This document shows positions 1 to 8,478 of a DNA stretch of 64,000 nucleotides, one piece after another. Under the pieces are notes generated by a model that searched no databases, had not been told where the DNA came from, and was given only the letters and a program-made list of their open reading frames with translations. This stretch comes from Demequina salsinemoris (GTDB lineage Bacteria > Actinomycetota > Actinomycetes > Actinomycetales > Demequinaceae), in assembly GCF_000974805.1 (NCBI RefSeq), contig NZ_BBQZ01000005.1, positions 246,777 through 310,776 of the forward strand, in the 5' to 3' direction. Each line of letters opens with the position of its first letter. Position 1 is the first letter of the stretch. Both the position numbers and the translations under genes were made by a program.

Positions 1-726
1 GGCGAGCGCCGCGTAGGCCGCGATCGCGACCATGCGGTCGGTGCTCACCCCGAGCGTCACGCCCGCGTCGAGCGCGTCGCGCCCGTGGCAGTCCATCACC
101 GCGGTGACGTCGCCGATCGCGGCGGCACGATCCGCGAGCCCGGGGCCGTACTCGACGGCCTCGATGCCGAGCGAGCGCACGAAGTCCAGGTTGCGCGCGG
201 AGGCGGTGCCGATGACCGTGGCCCCGGCCTCCTTCGCGAGCTGCGACGCGATGATTCCCACGCCTCCCGAGGCGCCGCCGACCAGCACCGTGTCTCCCGG
301 CCCGACCGGGACGGTCGCAAGGCACGAGACGGCCGTGAGGCCTGCGACGTTCAGTCCGCCCGCGACCTCGATGGGCAGCGCCTCGGGGCGCTTTGCCAGG
401 GACGATGCTCGGGCGACGGCGCGCTCGGCCACCGCGCCCGCTCCGGACCCGAGGACCTCGTCCCCGACTGCGACAGGCGTGCCGTCCCAGTACTCGGCGC
501 CAGCGCCCACGGCCTCGACCGTGCCTGCGAGGTCGGAGCCGATCCGACGAGGGAACGGGGCCTCGCTCGGGATGAACCCCCGACGCACCTTGCCGTCGTA
601 GGGGTTGATCCCCGCGGCGTGCACGCGAACCAGGACCTCGCCGGGGCCGGGCGCGGGATCCGGAGCCTCGGCAAGGTGCAGGACCTCGGGCGTCCCGGTC
701 TGGTCGTACATGGCCGCAAGGCTCAT
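1..726 (-). CDS. Zinc-independent MDR-family NAD(P)H oxidoreductase (quinone oxidoreductase type), C-terminus cut by window edge
   Basis: The reading frame starts at the ATG ending at 726 (GGAGAG lies 8 bases upstream) and runs off the left edge, so about 242 residues are visible of a family usually near 310. The N-terminal GroES-like fold (residues 1-120) and the nucleotide-binding GGASGGVG motif (about 150-157) mark the quinone oxidoreductase branch of medium-chain dehydrogenases. No structural zinc cysteines are seen. It would reduce a quinone or enone with NADPH in the cytoplasm; the substrate cannot be told. It lies 60 bases after the TetR gene on the same strand, so the two may be co-transcribed. 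The missing C-terminus lies outside the window. Confidence 0.85.
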   Translation of the reverse strand, partial: MSLAAMYDQTGTPEVLHLAEAPDPAPGPGEVLVRVHAAGINPYDGKVRRGFIPSEAPFPRRIGSDLAGTVEAVGAGAEYWDGTPVAVGDEVLGSGAGAVAERAVARASSLAKRPEALPIEVAGGLNVAGLTAVSCLATVPVGPGDTVLVGGASGGVGIIASQLAKEAGATVIGTASARNLDFVRSLGIEAVEYGPGLADRAAAIGDVTAVMDCHGRDALDAGVTLGVSTDRMVAIAAYAALA

Positions 727-786
727 CGTGATCTCTCCTTCGTCTGCTGGGGGCCGCTCATGCGGCGACCTTCCTGGCCTATCACG

Positions 787-1437
787 TCACCGGGCCTCGA
801 GCCGCGCGATCCTCTCCTCATCGAGGTGGTCAGGCGCGATGATCGCGCGCCCGAAGCCGGCGAGCGCTTGAGCGACGAGCCGCGGCAGGTCGATCGCGTG
901 CCTCGAGAGCGCCCATTGGAGCTGCATGCCGTCGCCGATCGACTGCATCGTCCGGGACGCCGTCAACGGGTCGACCCCGGGGCGGAGCTGGCCGGCGTCG
1001 GCGCACGCCGCGAAGCGAGTGGCGTTCTCCCGTGCGACGCGCTCGTACGCCTCGGACATCCATGCGTGCGCGGGGGCGGTCGGGTCGATCGCGTCCGCGC
1101 TCACGCGCACGGCGAGGTCGACGAGTCCTGGCCGGGCCTGCATCTGAGCGAGGGTGTCGACCGCGCGCTCGAGGAGCGCGTGGATCTCGGGCTCATCCTC
1201 GGTTGCGGTCCAGTCGAGCTCGATGTCGGCGAGGCGCCGCTGCGCGACCTCGGACAGGAGGTGGCGGCGGGTGGGGAAGTAATGCTGCAGGTTGCTGAGG
1301 CTCACGTCGGCGGCGTCAGCGATCTCGGCCAGTGTCACGCTGTCGTAGCCGACCTCGGCGAACGCGGTTGAGGCGGCGGCGACGATGGCGGCCCGGCGCT
1401 CCTGTCCCACCTTGTAGGGACCTCGTCGCCGCGTCAT
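787..1437 (-). CDS. TetR/AcrR-family transcriptional regulator
   Basis: The 216-residue protein has an N-terminal TetR helix-turn-helix (residues about 10-60; AEIADAADVSLSNLQHYF is the recognition region) followed by an all-helical ligand domain. The N-terminal RRRGPYKVG is the kind of leader seen in TetR proteins that sit beside glycoside-hydrolase operons (family knowledge). It is divergent from the MFS/rhamnosidase operon across 161 bases containing two inverted repeats, so local control of that operon is a reasonable inference. The ligand is unknown, and the MDR gene downstream could also be its target. Confidence 0.88.
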   Translation of the reverse strand: MTRRRGPYKVGQERRAAIVAAASTAFAEVGYDSVTLAEIADAADVSLSNLQHYFPTRRHLLSEVAQRRLADIELDWTATEDEPEIHALLERAVDTLAQMQARPGLVDLAVRVSADAIDPTAPAHAWMSEAYERVARENATRFAACADAGQLRPGVDPLTASRTMQSIGDGMQLQWALSRHAIDLPRLVAQALAGFGRAIIAPDHLDEERIARLEAR

Positions 1438-1505
1438 GTCTCCTGATGCTAGCGGGGGAGCGGTGCGCTACCGGGGTTCGCTCGCAACTTTCCCCAACTG
1501 AAAAC

Positions 1506-1533
1506 TTGTAAAACATTGTTTTAGTGCTACTGT
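1506..1533 (+). promoter_or_regulatory. Candidate promoter overlapped by a palindromic operator, upstream of the MFS/rhamnosidase operon
   Basis: TTGTAA (1506-1511) and TACTGT (1528-1533) are separated by 16 bases. The near-perfect palindrome TAAAACATTGTTTTA (1509-1523) covers the -35/spacer region. A repressor bound there would block polymerase. This AT-rich patch stands out from the surrounding GC-rich DNA. Confidence 0.5.
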
Positions 1534-1540
1534 CATCGCA

Positions 1541-1564
1541 TCGACTTGAAACGATCCAAGTCGA
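1541..1564. promoter_or_regulatory. Second inverted repeat (operator candidate)
   Basis: TCGACTTG (1541-1548) and CAAGTCGA (1557-1564) are perfect 8-base arms around AAACGATC. The site lies just downstream of the predicted start of transcription. The central CG is reminiscent of LacI-type operators, but the adjacent regulator is TetR type, so the cognate protein is not certain. Confidence 0.45.
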
Positions 1565-1598
1565 CCTGACTCAACAATGTGGTTGAAAGGAATGCACC

Positions 1599-2876
1599 AT
1601 GGCTGCAACGTCGGAGCCGTCGCAATGGCGACACAGCATCGTCCCCGGACTCATGTCGTACCTCGACGCGGGCTCGATCATCACCATGAGCATCGCGCTC
1701 GTCCTGCTCCAAGAGTCTCTGGGCATCAGCGCCTGGGGCTTCGGCTTCCTCACGGGCCTGCTCACCGCCGCGTTCGCGGTCGGAGCGTTCGTCGGGGGCC
1801 GCATCTCTGACCTGTGGGGCCGCAAGCGGGTGTTCCTGGTCAACCTCGCGATGTACATCGTCGGTGCGGGCATCGTGATCGTGGCGTCGACCGCCGCCTG
1901 GCTGTACCCGGGCATCGGACTCATGGGAGTTGCGATGGGCATCGGCGTGCCGACCTCCCTCGCGCTCATCGCCGAGTCCGCGGCGGAGGGCACCAAGGGC
2001 AAGATGGTGGGCCTGTCGTCCGCGCTGTGGCTCGTGGGAATCATGGGCACGCTCGGCCTGGCCACCGGCGTCGCGCAGTTCGGCCCGCTGGGTGCCCGCA
2101 TCCTCATGGGCCACATGGTCCTGATCGCGGCGATCGCTCTCGTGCTCGGATTCGGCCTGCACGAATCGCAGGAGTGGAAGGACGCGCGCGCCGCCGGCGG
2201 CTCCGTCGAGTCCACGAAGATCCCGCTGAGCACGCTGTTCACCAAGCGCCTGCTCGGCCCGCTCGTCGCGCTCACCGCCTTCTTCACCCTCGTCAACCTG
2301 CCCGCGAACACCCTCGGCCAGTACATGACCTACCTCTACGTCAACGTCGCCGGGGTCGACGCATCGAAGGCCTCCCTGCTCGGCCTGCTGGGACTGCCGG
2401 TCGGGCTGGTCGGCGCCGTCATCTTCATGCGCTTCGCCGACAAGAGCCTGCGCAAGCCGCTGTTCGTGGGCGGCGCGATCCTCCAGGTGGTCGCCTTCGG
2501 GCTGCCGGCCGCGTTCGGAGTGACCCAGTGGACGGTGTTCCTCATGGCGGCGATCGCGGGCTTCGGCGGCGCGTTCGCCGGCGAGGGCATCTACAAGGTC
2601 TGGAGCCAGGAGCTCTTCCCGACCATGTACCGCGCCACCGCGCAGGGCTTCACCTACGGCGTGACGCGCGGCATCACCGCGGGCTTCGCGGTCATCACTC
2701 CGGCGCTCATCGCCTACGACCCGGCGGTGCTGCTGTGGATCCTCACGGCCATGGTGGCCGTCGCCGGCGTGGTCGGCGGGATCGCGGTCCAGCGCATGGG
2801 CGCCGAGCGCGGCGCGGACCCGTGGCTCGTCGTCGCCGACGACGCCGAGCCTCAGCTCGAAGGGAGCAACGCGTGA
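1599..2876 (+). CDS. MFS transporter, probable glycoside/sugar uptake
   Basis: The 425-residue protein is very hydrophobic with about 12 membrane segments. It shows the MFS loop 2-3 signature near residues 65-75 (GGRISDLWGRKR). The start ATG follows AAAGGA at a usable distance. It is translationally coupled to the rhamnosidase: its TGA overlaps the next gene's GTG (GTGA). That pairing suggests it imports a rhamnose-containing oligosaccharide or glycoside for cytoplasmic hydrolysis. Specificity is inferred only from the neighbour. Confidence 0.85.
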   Translation: MAATSEPSQWRHSIVPGLMSYLDAGSIITMSIALVLLQESLGISAWGFGFLTGLLTAAFAVGAFVGGRISDLWGRKRVFLVNLAMYIVGAGIVIVASTAAWLYPGIGLMGVAMGIGVPTSLALIAESAAEGTKGKMVGLSSALWLVGIMGTLGLATGVAQFGPLGARILMGHMVLIAAIALVLGFGLHESQEWKDARAAGGSVESTKIPLSTLFTKRLLGPLVALTAFFTLVNLPANTLGQYMTYLYVNVAGVDASKASLLGLLGLPVGLVGAVIFMRFADKSLRKPLFVGGAILQVVAFGLPAAFGVTQWTVFLMAAIAGFGGAFAGEGIYKVWSQELFPTMYRATAQGFTYGVTRGITAGFAVITPALIAYDPAVLLWILTAMVAVAGVVGGIAVQRMGAERGADPWLVVADDAEPQLEGSNA

Positions 2877-5341
2877 GCACTACGGTCGACGCTATGAGCG
2901 CCTCGATCGTCGACGTCGACGCCTCGGCCTGGGTCGGGCACTGGATCAGCCACGGTCCCGTGGCCGGGCCGACGGATCCGATCGGCATCGGCCGCGAGGA
3001 CGGCGACGCCGACTTCGGCCGGTACCTTTTCTCGACGACGTTCGACCTGGACGATGCGCCCGCGGAGGCGCTCGTGCGCCTCACGGCCGACTCCAGGTAC
3101 GTCCTGTTCTGCAACGGCGAGGAGGTCGGTCGCGGCCCGGTGCGCAGCCAGCCCCGCCGGCTGTCCTACGACGTGCTCGACCTTGCGCCGCACCTGGTCG
3201 AGGGCGAGAACTCGCTCGTCGTGCTCGTGACGTACTACGGCTCGCCGAACTCCTTCTGGTTCCCGGCCGCGGCGAACCCGATCATCGGGCGCCGCCCTGT
3301 GCTCGTCCTCGAGGGCAGGGTCGGGGACGTGACCCTCGCGACCGACGGGACGTGGAGGAGCGCTGCGATGCCCGCGTGGACGCTCGCGACCGGGATCGCG
3401 CACATCGGCGTCCCTGTCGAGGAGGTCGATGCCCGCGAGCTCCCCGTCGGGTGGCGGCTGGGCGAAGGGATCGCGTGGGAGCCCGCGTCGATCCTGTCGG
3501 CCTCGCACCCGGGGGCGCTCGCGCGCAGCCAGCCGCCGACGGACCCGTACGGCCCGTTGATCCGCCGTCGCATCGGTGTGCTCGGGGGTGACGTGGTCGT
3601 GCCCGAGGCTGGCACGTGGAGCCGCGTCGCCGCGCGGCCCGAGGGCGAGAACGTCATCGAGCGCGCGACCTCGGTCGTCGAGGCGCCCGCCAAGCCCGCG
3701 GGGGCAGGCGTGGACTACGCCGGCGACGGCGGGGCGCTCCACGGCGTGCTCGACATGGGCCGGGTCGTGGCGGGCAACGTCTCGTTCGAGATCGACGCCC
3801 CGGCCGGGACCCGCGTGGACCTTCACTATCGCGAGGTCGCGTGGAAGCCCGGCAAGGCCGATCCGATGTCCCTGCCCATGACCGGGACCACGTATGTGGC
3901 GCGCGGTCACGACGACGCCTATGGCTCGCTCGAGGTCAACGGCTTCCGTTACATCCACGTCGTGATCGACGCCCCGGACGATGCGCAGGTCACCTTCCGC
4001 GGCCTGACGGTCAGCGAGCGGCTCTATCCGTATGAGAACGAGGCGCGCTTCGCATCGTCCGATCCCGAGCTCGACGCGCTCTGGAAGGCCGCGCTGCGCA
4101 CAGTTCAGCTCAACTCGCAGGATGCCTTCACCGACTGCCCGACCCGAGAGCAGCGCGCCTGGGTCGGCGACGGCACGGTGCATCAGATGGTGCACCTCGC
4201 GGGCTCGACGGACTGGCGGCTGTGCTGGCAGTACCTGCACCTGGGCGACTCGCCCCGCTCTGACGGGATCCTGCCCATGAGCGTGGCGGGGGAGACCGAG
4301 CGGGGGAACGGCTTCACGATCCCCGACTGGTCGCTGTACTGGATCCGGGGCGTGTACGAGATGCATCGGTACACCGACGACCTCGACCAGCTCCGCGAGC
4401 TCTTCCCGACGGCCGAGCGCATCGTCCGCTGGTACCTGCCGTACGTGACGGACGACGGCATCCTCGCCGACGTGCCCGAATGGAACCTCGTCGACTGGTC
4501 GAGCATCTTCCTGCCGGGCCGGTCGTCGATCCTCACCTCCATGTGGGTCGCAGCCCTCGGCCACGTCGCGGAGATCGCTGAGCGGCTCGAGAACCTCGGC
4601 ACGGCCCGGTGGGCGCGCGGGCTGATCGAGTCCGCCCGTGAGGGCTTCGAGCAGTTCTGGGATGCCTCGCGCGGCACGTACATCGACCACATCGTCGACG
4701 GCGAGCCGCGGGACGCGGCATCGCAGCTCGCGGGCGCGCTCGCGATCCTGTCGGGTCTCGCGCCGCGAGAGCGGTGGGACTCGATCGTGGCGTGGATCGC
4801 CGACCCGGACCGCATGGTCGTGCGGTCGTGGATCGGCGGCGACGGCGGCTACTCGGCGGAGAAGATCTTCGAGCAGCTCCAGGGCATCCAGCGCATCGAC
4901 TGGGACGCGCAGGAGGAGTGCGTGAGCGCCCAGCCGTTCGCGAGCTTCCTGGTGCACGACGCGCTTGCCCTCGCCGGGCGTGCGGACCTGATCGTGCGCA
5001 ACATGCGCCGCTGGTCCGTGTATCTGCAGGGCGGGTACGACACCTTCGGCGAGTGCTGGGGGTGGGGCACCCCCGTCCATGGCTGGAGCTCGACCCCCAT
5101 GCGCGACCTCGCTCGCTACGTCGTCGGAGTGAGCCCGGCCGCGCCGGGATTCGCGACGGCGCGCATCGAGCCGGCCTACGGCGTGGTCGAGAGGTTCGAA
5201 GGCGAGGTGGCGAGCCCTGAGGGCATGATCGCCGTCTCGGTCGACGGGAGGGCGGTCACGGTCGACAGCCCGATCCCGTTCGAGGTTCGCGACGGTGCCG
5301 GCACTGCGCACCACCGCGAGGCGGGCCGCTACTCGTTCTAG
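2873..5341 (+). CDS. Alpha-L-rhamnosidase, glycoside hydrolase family 78
   Basis: The protein has 822 residues with the GH78 architecture: beta-sandwich N-terminal domains, a six-hairpin (alpha/alpha)6 catalytic barrel in the middle and a C-terminal beta-domain. The conserved DCPTREQRAWVGD stretch near residues 420-432 carries the glutamate assigned as general acid in the family. No signal peptide is present, so it should act in the cytoplasm on glycosides brought in by the upstream MFS protein. The chosen GTG start overlaps the MFS stop and follows GAAGGGAG; an ATG seven codons on is the alternative. It would release L-rhamnose; no rhamnose catabolic genes are in the window. Confidence 0.92.
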   Translation: MSTTVDAMSASIVDVDASAWVGHWISHGPVAGPTDPIGIGREDGDADFGRYLFSTTFDLDDAPAEALVRLTADSRYVLFCNGEEVGRGPVRSQPRRLSYDVLDLAPHLVEGENSLVVLVTYYGSPNSFWFPAAANPIIGRRPVLVLEGRVGDVTLATDGTWRSAAMPAWTLATGIAHIGVPVEEVDARELPVGWRLGEGIAWEPASILSASHPGALARSQPPTDPYGPLIRRRIGVLGGDVVVPEAGTWSRVAARPEGENVIERATSVVEAPAKPAGAGVDYAGDGGALHGVLDMGRVVAGNVSFEIDAPAGTRVDLHYREVAWKPGKADPMSLPMTGTTYVARGHDDAYGSLEVNGFRYIHVVIDAPDDAQVTFRGLTVSERLYPYENEARFASSDPELDALWKAALRTVQLNSQDAFTDCPTREQRAWVGDGTVHQMVHLAGSTDWRLCWQYLHLGDSPRSDGILPMSVAGETERGNGFTIPDWSLYWIRGVYEMHRYTDDLDQLRELFPTAERIVRWYLPYVTDDGILADVPEWNLVDWSSIFLPGRSSILTSMWVAALGHVAEIAERLENLGTARWARGLIESAREGFEQFWDASRGTYIDHIVDGEPRDAASQLAGALAILSGLAPRERWDSIVAWIADPDRMVVRSWIGGDGGYSAEKIFEQLQGIQRIDWDAQEECVSAQPFASFLVHDALALAGRADLIVRNMRRWSVYLQGGYDTFGECWGWGTPVHGWSSTPMRDLARYVVGVSPAAPGFATARIEPAYGVVERFEGEVASPEGMIAVSVDGRAVTVDSPIPFEVRDGAGTAHHREAGRYSF

Positions 5342-5350
5342 CGACCCCTG

Positions 5351-5400
5351 CGGCGAGGGCGGGTCACCGTGGGTCAGGCCGCGGCGGCCCGCCCTCGTCG
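5351..5400. terminator. Bidirectional hairpin between convergent genes
   Basis: CGGCGAGGGCGGG (5351-5363) pairs with CCCGCCCTCGTCG (5388-5400), with one G-T pair. It sits between the rhamnosidase stop and the convergent membrane protein stop. There is no T-tract. Confidence 0.5.
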
Positions 5401-5404
5401 CGCC

Positions 5405-6511
5405 TCACGGTCGCGTCGTCACCTTGTCAGCCGCGGCGTTCGAGGCGTGCGTCATGAGCGCCTCGAGTGGGCCTTGAGGGAAGCGCAGCCTCCAGCCCCA
5501 CGCGGCCGCGGCGAGGATGACGGCCATGACGACGAGGGTCACGTTGCTCGGCTCGTAGACGATCTCCTCGCCGACGAACGCGATGACGAACACGTGGAGG
5601 ACGTAGGCGGTGAACGCCATCGCACCCAGCGCCCGCAGCGGCTCGAGCCAGCGTCCGGTCGCGTCCGACAGCCACAGGCACACGGCGATCGTCGCGATCG
5701 CGAGGCCCGCGTTGGAGACCAGCTCGACGGGGGAGTAGGAGTGCGCCTCCATCGACGCCCACGCCGGCCCCCACCCGAACGTCGCCCCCGCGGGAGGCCA
5801 CGGCGTCGTCCCTCCGAACCCGATGCCGAGCATCGCGGCGCCCACCCCGAGTGCGAGCCCGCCACGGGTGAGGTCGAGCCGCGTCGCCTTCGACCGCAGG
5901 TCCATCCGCGAGATCGCGAGCCCGACCAGCAGGTAGCCCACCCAGACGAGCGCGGGGTAGTGGTGCCACCACAGCCGGTCCAGCATGGGCGCCGTGCCCA
6001 GCCAGGACGATGCGGTCCATTCCTGGACGGTCGGCAGCACCAGTCCTCCACCCACGAGGACCACCACGGCGGCCGTCCACAGCCACGGGGTGCGCCACGT
6101 GAGGGTCGGGAGCATGAGGAGCATCATCACGCCGAGGTTCGCGAGGATCACGTACACGGGCGTGCCGAGAGAGGCGACGACGGCCCCCGCGACGATCAGC
6201 ACGACGCCGCGCGTCGCGACCTTCACGCGCGTGTGGGCGAGCGAAGGGCCGCGCGCGGTCATGATCCCGATCGAGACCCCCGCGAGCACGGCGAACAGTG
6301 CCGAGGGCCGCCCGTGCGCGATCCACAGCCACCACCAGCCGTCGGAGTCCGAGCCTCGAGTGCCGTCGTCCCCGACGTGCGCGGCGAGCATGCCGAGGAA
6401 GGCGACCGCGCGCGCGAGGTCGAGGCCGCCGATGCGGCCGCCCTGGCGCAGCGACGATCCCGTGGCGCGGCTGATCACGTCCACACGGGTTCCTGGGGCG
6501 GGCTCCCTCAT
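5405..6511 (-). CDS. Multi-pass membrane protein, HGSNAT/DUF418-like acyltransferase family
   Basis: The protein has 368 residues with about 9-10 membrane segments. The N-terminal GGLDLARAVAFLGMLAAH stretch resembles the first helix of the heparan-glucosaminide N-acetyltransferase-like (DUF1624/DUF418) families, and the C-terminal ALGAMAFTAYVLH resembles the DUF418 tail. Such proteins transfer acetyl groups across the membrane to sugars or remain uncharacterised; the substrate here is unknown. A TAGCCT box sits 6 bases before the ATG with no ribosome-binding site between, suggesting a leaderless mRNA. Confidence 0.75.
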   Translation of the reverse strand: MREPAPGTRVDVISRATGSSLRQGGRIGGLDLARAVAFLGMLAAHVGDDGTRGSDSDGWWWLWIAHGRPSALFAVLAGVSIGIMTARGPSLAHTRVKVATRGVVLIVAGAVVASLGTPVYVILANLGVMMLLMLPTLTWRTPWLWTAAVVVLVGGGLVLPTVQEWTASSWLGTAPMLDRLWWHHYPALVWVGYLLVGLAISRMDLRSKATRLDLTRGGLALGVGAAMLGIGFGGTTPWPPAGATFGWGPAWASMEAHSYSPVELVSNAGLAIATIAVCLWLSDATGRWLEPLRALGAMAFTAYVLHVFVIAFVGEEIVYEPSNVTLVVMAVILAAAAWGWRLRFPQGPLEALMTHASNAAADKVTTRP

Positions 6512-6520
6512 GGCGTCAGG

Positions 6521-7525
6521 CTAGCGGCCTCCCCCCGAGCCCGACTCGCGGATGAAGGCGGCCGAGGCGAGCAACGCCTCGGCCGAGGAGACGTAGTCGA
6601 AACCGAGCTGGCGGGGCGCATCGGAGCCGTCGACCTCGGCGTTCATGGCTAGCCCCATCGCGGCGGTCCGCATCGGCGGCATGACGAGCGCGGCCGCGCG
6701 GATCAGCCAGTCCGGCGCGACGCGGGTGGTCACCTTGGCATCGGGGTAGGCGGCGAGGACGATCTGCGCCATCTCGGGCAGCGTCATCGCGCCGGCGTTC
6801 GCGGGGAAGCGCTGTCCGACCGCCGCGTCGTCCGTCATCGCGCGCACGTGGATCCGCGCGACGTCCCGCACGTCCACCACCGGCATCCCCATCCGGGGCA
6901 GCGCGGGGTACTGGCCGGTGATGAGCTGCTCGACCGTGCGCAGCGACGATCCGTAGTGGGCATCCATCGCGGGTCCGAACACCATGCCGGGATTGATCGT
7001 CGTGAGCCGCATCTCGGGGTGCGCGGCGACGAAGTCCCACGCGGCGCGCTCGGCGAGGGTCTTGGACGCCTCGTACGGAGTGGTCCGCGGCCCTTCCGGA
7101 TCTGTCCAGTCCTCGCGCGTCTTCACCCGGTCCCACTGGTCGCCCGCGGGCTTGTAGATCGCGCCGCACGTGGAGGTGAGGACCACGCGGGTGACGCCGG
7201 CGGTGCGCGCGGCGGTGAGGGCGCGGAGCGTGCCGTCCACCGCGGGGCGGATGAGCTCCTGCGGATCCTTGGGCGGCGCGGTCGGGAAGGGCGAGGCCGT
7301 ATGCATGAGCACGTCGACGCCCTCCATCGCCTCCTCCCAGCCGTCGTCGGACAAGAGATCGAGGGAGACGAAGGTCAGGTCGGCGTCGGGGAAGAGCGCC
7401 TCGACCTGCGCGCGGCGGCGCTCCGAACGGACCGCGGCCCTGACCGCGTGACCGTTCTCGAGGAGCTCCCCGACGATGTGCTTGGCGATGAAGCCCGAGG
7501 CTCCGGTGACGAGGACGGTCGACAT
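6521..7525 (-). CDS. NAD(P)-dependent epimerase/reductase (extended SDR, dihydroflavonol-4-reductase-like)
   Basis: The 334-residue protein begins with the Rossmann motif TGASGFIAKH (residues 7-16) and carries the extended-SDR catalytic YEASK near residue 160, preceded by the serine-rich STCGA strand. The family reduces aldehydes/ketones or epimerises sugars with NADPH in the cytoplasm; the substrate is not evident. The chosen ATG has TACGCT 7 bases upstream, which fits a leaderless start. The frame is open further upstream but lacks family similarity. It is divergent from the FAH hydrolase gene, with a copy of the window-wide 10-mer in the shared 75-base promoter region. Confidence 0.88.
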   Translation of the reverse strand: MSTVLVTGASGFIAKHIVGELLENGHAVRAAVRSERRRAQVEALFPDADLTFVSLDLLSDDGWEEAMEGVDVLMHTASPFPTAPPKDPQELIRPAVDGTLRALTAARTAGVTRVVLTSTCGAIYKPAGDQWDRVKTREDWTDPEGPRTTPYEASKTLAERAAWDFVAAHPEMRLTTINPGMVFGPAMDAHYGSSLRTVEQLITGQYPALPRMGMPVVDVRDVARIHVRAMTDDAAVGQRFPANAGAMTLPEMAQIVLAAYPDAKVTTRVAPDWLIRAAALVMPPMRTAAMGLAMNAEVDGSDAPRQLGFDYVSSAEALLASAAFIRESGSGGGR

Positions 7526-7600
7526 GGCACTCAGCGTACGCATCGTCCATCGCACGCCCACCCCGCGGAGGAGCCGGCGCGACGCACTAGGCTGGAGCCC

Positions 7601-8389
7601 ATGCGTATCGCACGATTCACCACCGGAGACGACCCCCGCTACGCGATCGTCGACGGCGAGGAGGGCTCGGAGGAGCTCGTGGTCCTCACAGGCGACCCGA
7701 TGTACGTCCCCGGTCAGCCCACCGGCGAGCGGATCCCGCTGTCCCAGGACAACGTTCGCCTGCTCGCGCCCGTGATCCCGCGCTCCAAGGCCGTGTGCCT
7801 GGGCCGCAACTACGCGGAGCACGCCAAGGAGATGGGCAACGCGGTCCCCGAGCCCGAGCTGCCGATCCTCTTCCTCAAGCCCAACACCACGGTCATCGGG
7901 CCCGACGACCCGATCGTGCTGCCCGAGTACAGCCAGGACGTCCAGATCGAGGCCGAGCTCGCGATCGTGATCGGGCGGATCTGCAAGGAGGTCTCGGCCG
8001 AGACCGCCGAGCAGTACATCTACGGCTACACGTGCGCGAACGACCTCACCGCGCGCGACCTGCAGCGCCAGGAGAACCAGTGGTTCCGGGCCAAGGCGTT
8101 CGACACGTCGCTGCCGCTCGGCCCGTGGATCGAGACCGAGCTCATGCACGACGACGTCCTCGTCTCCTCGCGCATCAACGGCGAGACCAAGCAGAACGCG
8201 TCGACCCAGGAGATGATGCTCGGCGTGCTCGAGGCCGTCGCCGCCGTCTCCGAGGTCACGACGCTGCTGCCCGGCGACGTCATCCTCACCGGCACCCCCG
8301 CAGGCGTCACCAAGGTCGACCACGGCGACGTCGTCGAGGTCGAGATCGAGGACATCGGCATCCTGCGCAACCCCGTCATCCGCCGCTAG
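7601..8389 (+). CDS. Fumarylacetoacetate hydrolase (FAH) family protein
   Basis: The 262-residue protein shows the FAH catalytic domain from about residue 65: [14 protein letters not shown], then the metal-binding EAELAIVIG glutamates, the DLTARDLQ aspartate, and [12 protein letters not shown] near the C-terminus. The family cleaves C-C bonds in acylpyruvates or decarboxylates oxaloacetate, using Mg2+. A homologue directly upstream of gltX is common in actinobacteria (established gene order). TAGGCT lies 7 bases before the ATG with no ribosome-binding site, so the mRNA is probably leaderless. The exact substrate is unknown. Confidence 0.9.
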   Translation: MRIARFTTGDDPRYAIVDGEEGSEELVVLTGDPMYVPGQPTGERIPLSQDNVRLLAPVIPRSKAVCLGRNYAEHAKEMGNAVPEPELPILFLKPNTTVIGPDDPIVLPEYSQDVQIEAELAIVIGRICKEVSAETAEQYIYGYTCANDLTARDLQRQENQWFRAKAFDTSLPLGPWIETELMHDDVLVSSRINGETKQNASTQEMMLGVLEAVAAVSEVTTLLPGDVILTGTPAGVTKVDHGDVVEVEIEDIGILRNPVIRR

Positions 8390-8408
8390 GCGCCGCCCAG
8401 GCGCCCCG

Positions 8409-8433
8409 CGCATCGTCCTGGACCGCATCGTCC
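8409..8433. repeat. Two direct copies of CGCATCGTCC between FAH gene and gltX
   Basis: CGCATCGTCC occurs at 8409-8418 and again at 8424-8433. CCTGGAC/GTCCAGG pairing between them can form a short hairpin. These are two of about 39 copies of the window-wide 10-mer. Confidence 0.8.
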
Positions 8434-8478
8434 AGGAGCCCCAGACCCACTCACCCGAGACACCCCGCAAAGAGAGCA

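Noticed and set aside
1814..2872. Long plus-strand frame upstream of the rhamnosidase, apparently extending it N-terminally
   Set aside because: It is the shadow of the MFS gene in another frame (Arg/Gly/His-rich, no family features). The rhamnosidase starts at GTG 2873.
2852..5314. 820-codon minus-strand open frame opposite the rhamnosidase
   Set aside because: Long antisense frames are expected at about 70% GC. The translation is Arg/His/Asp-rich with no domain, and the sense strand encodes a clear GH78.
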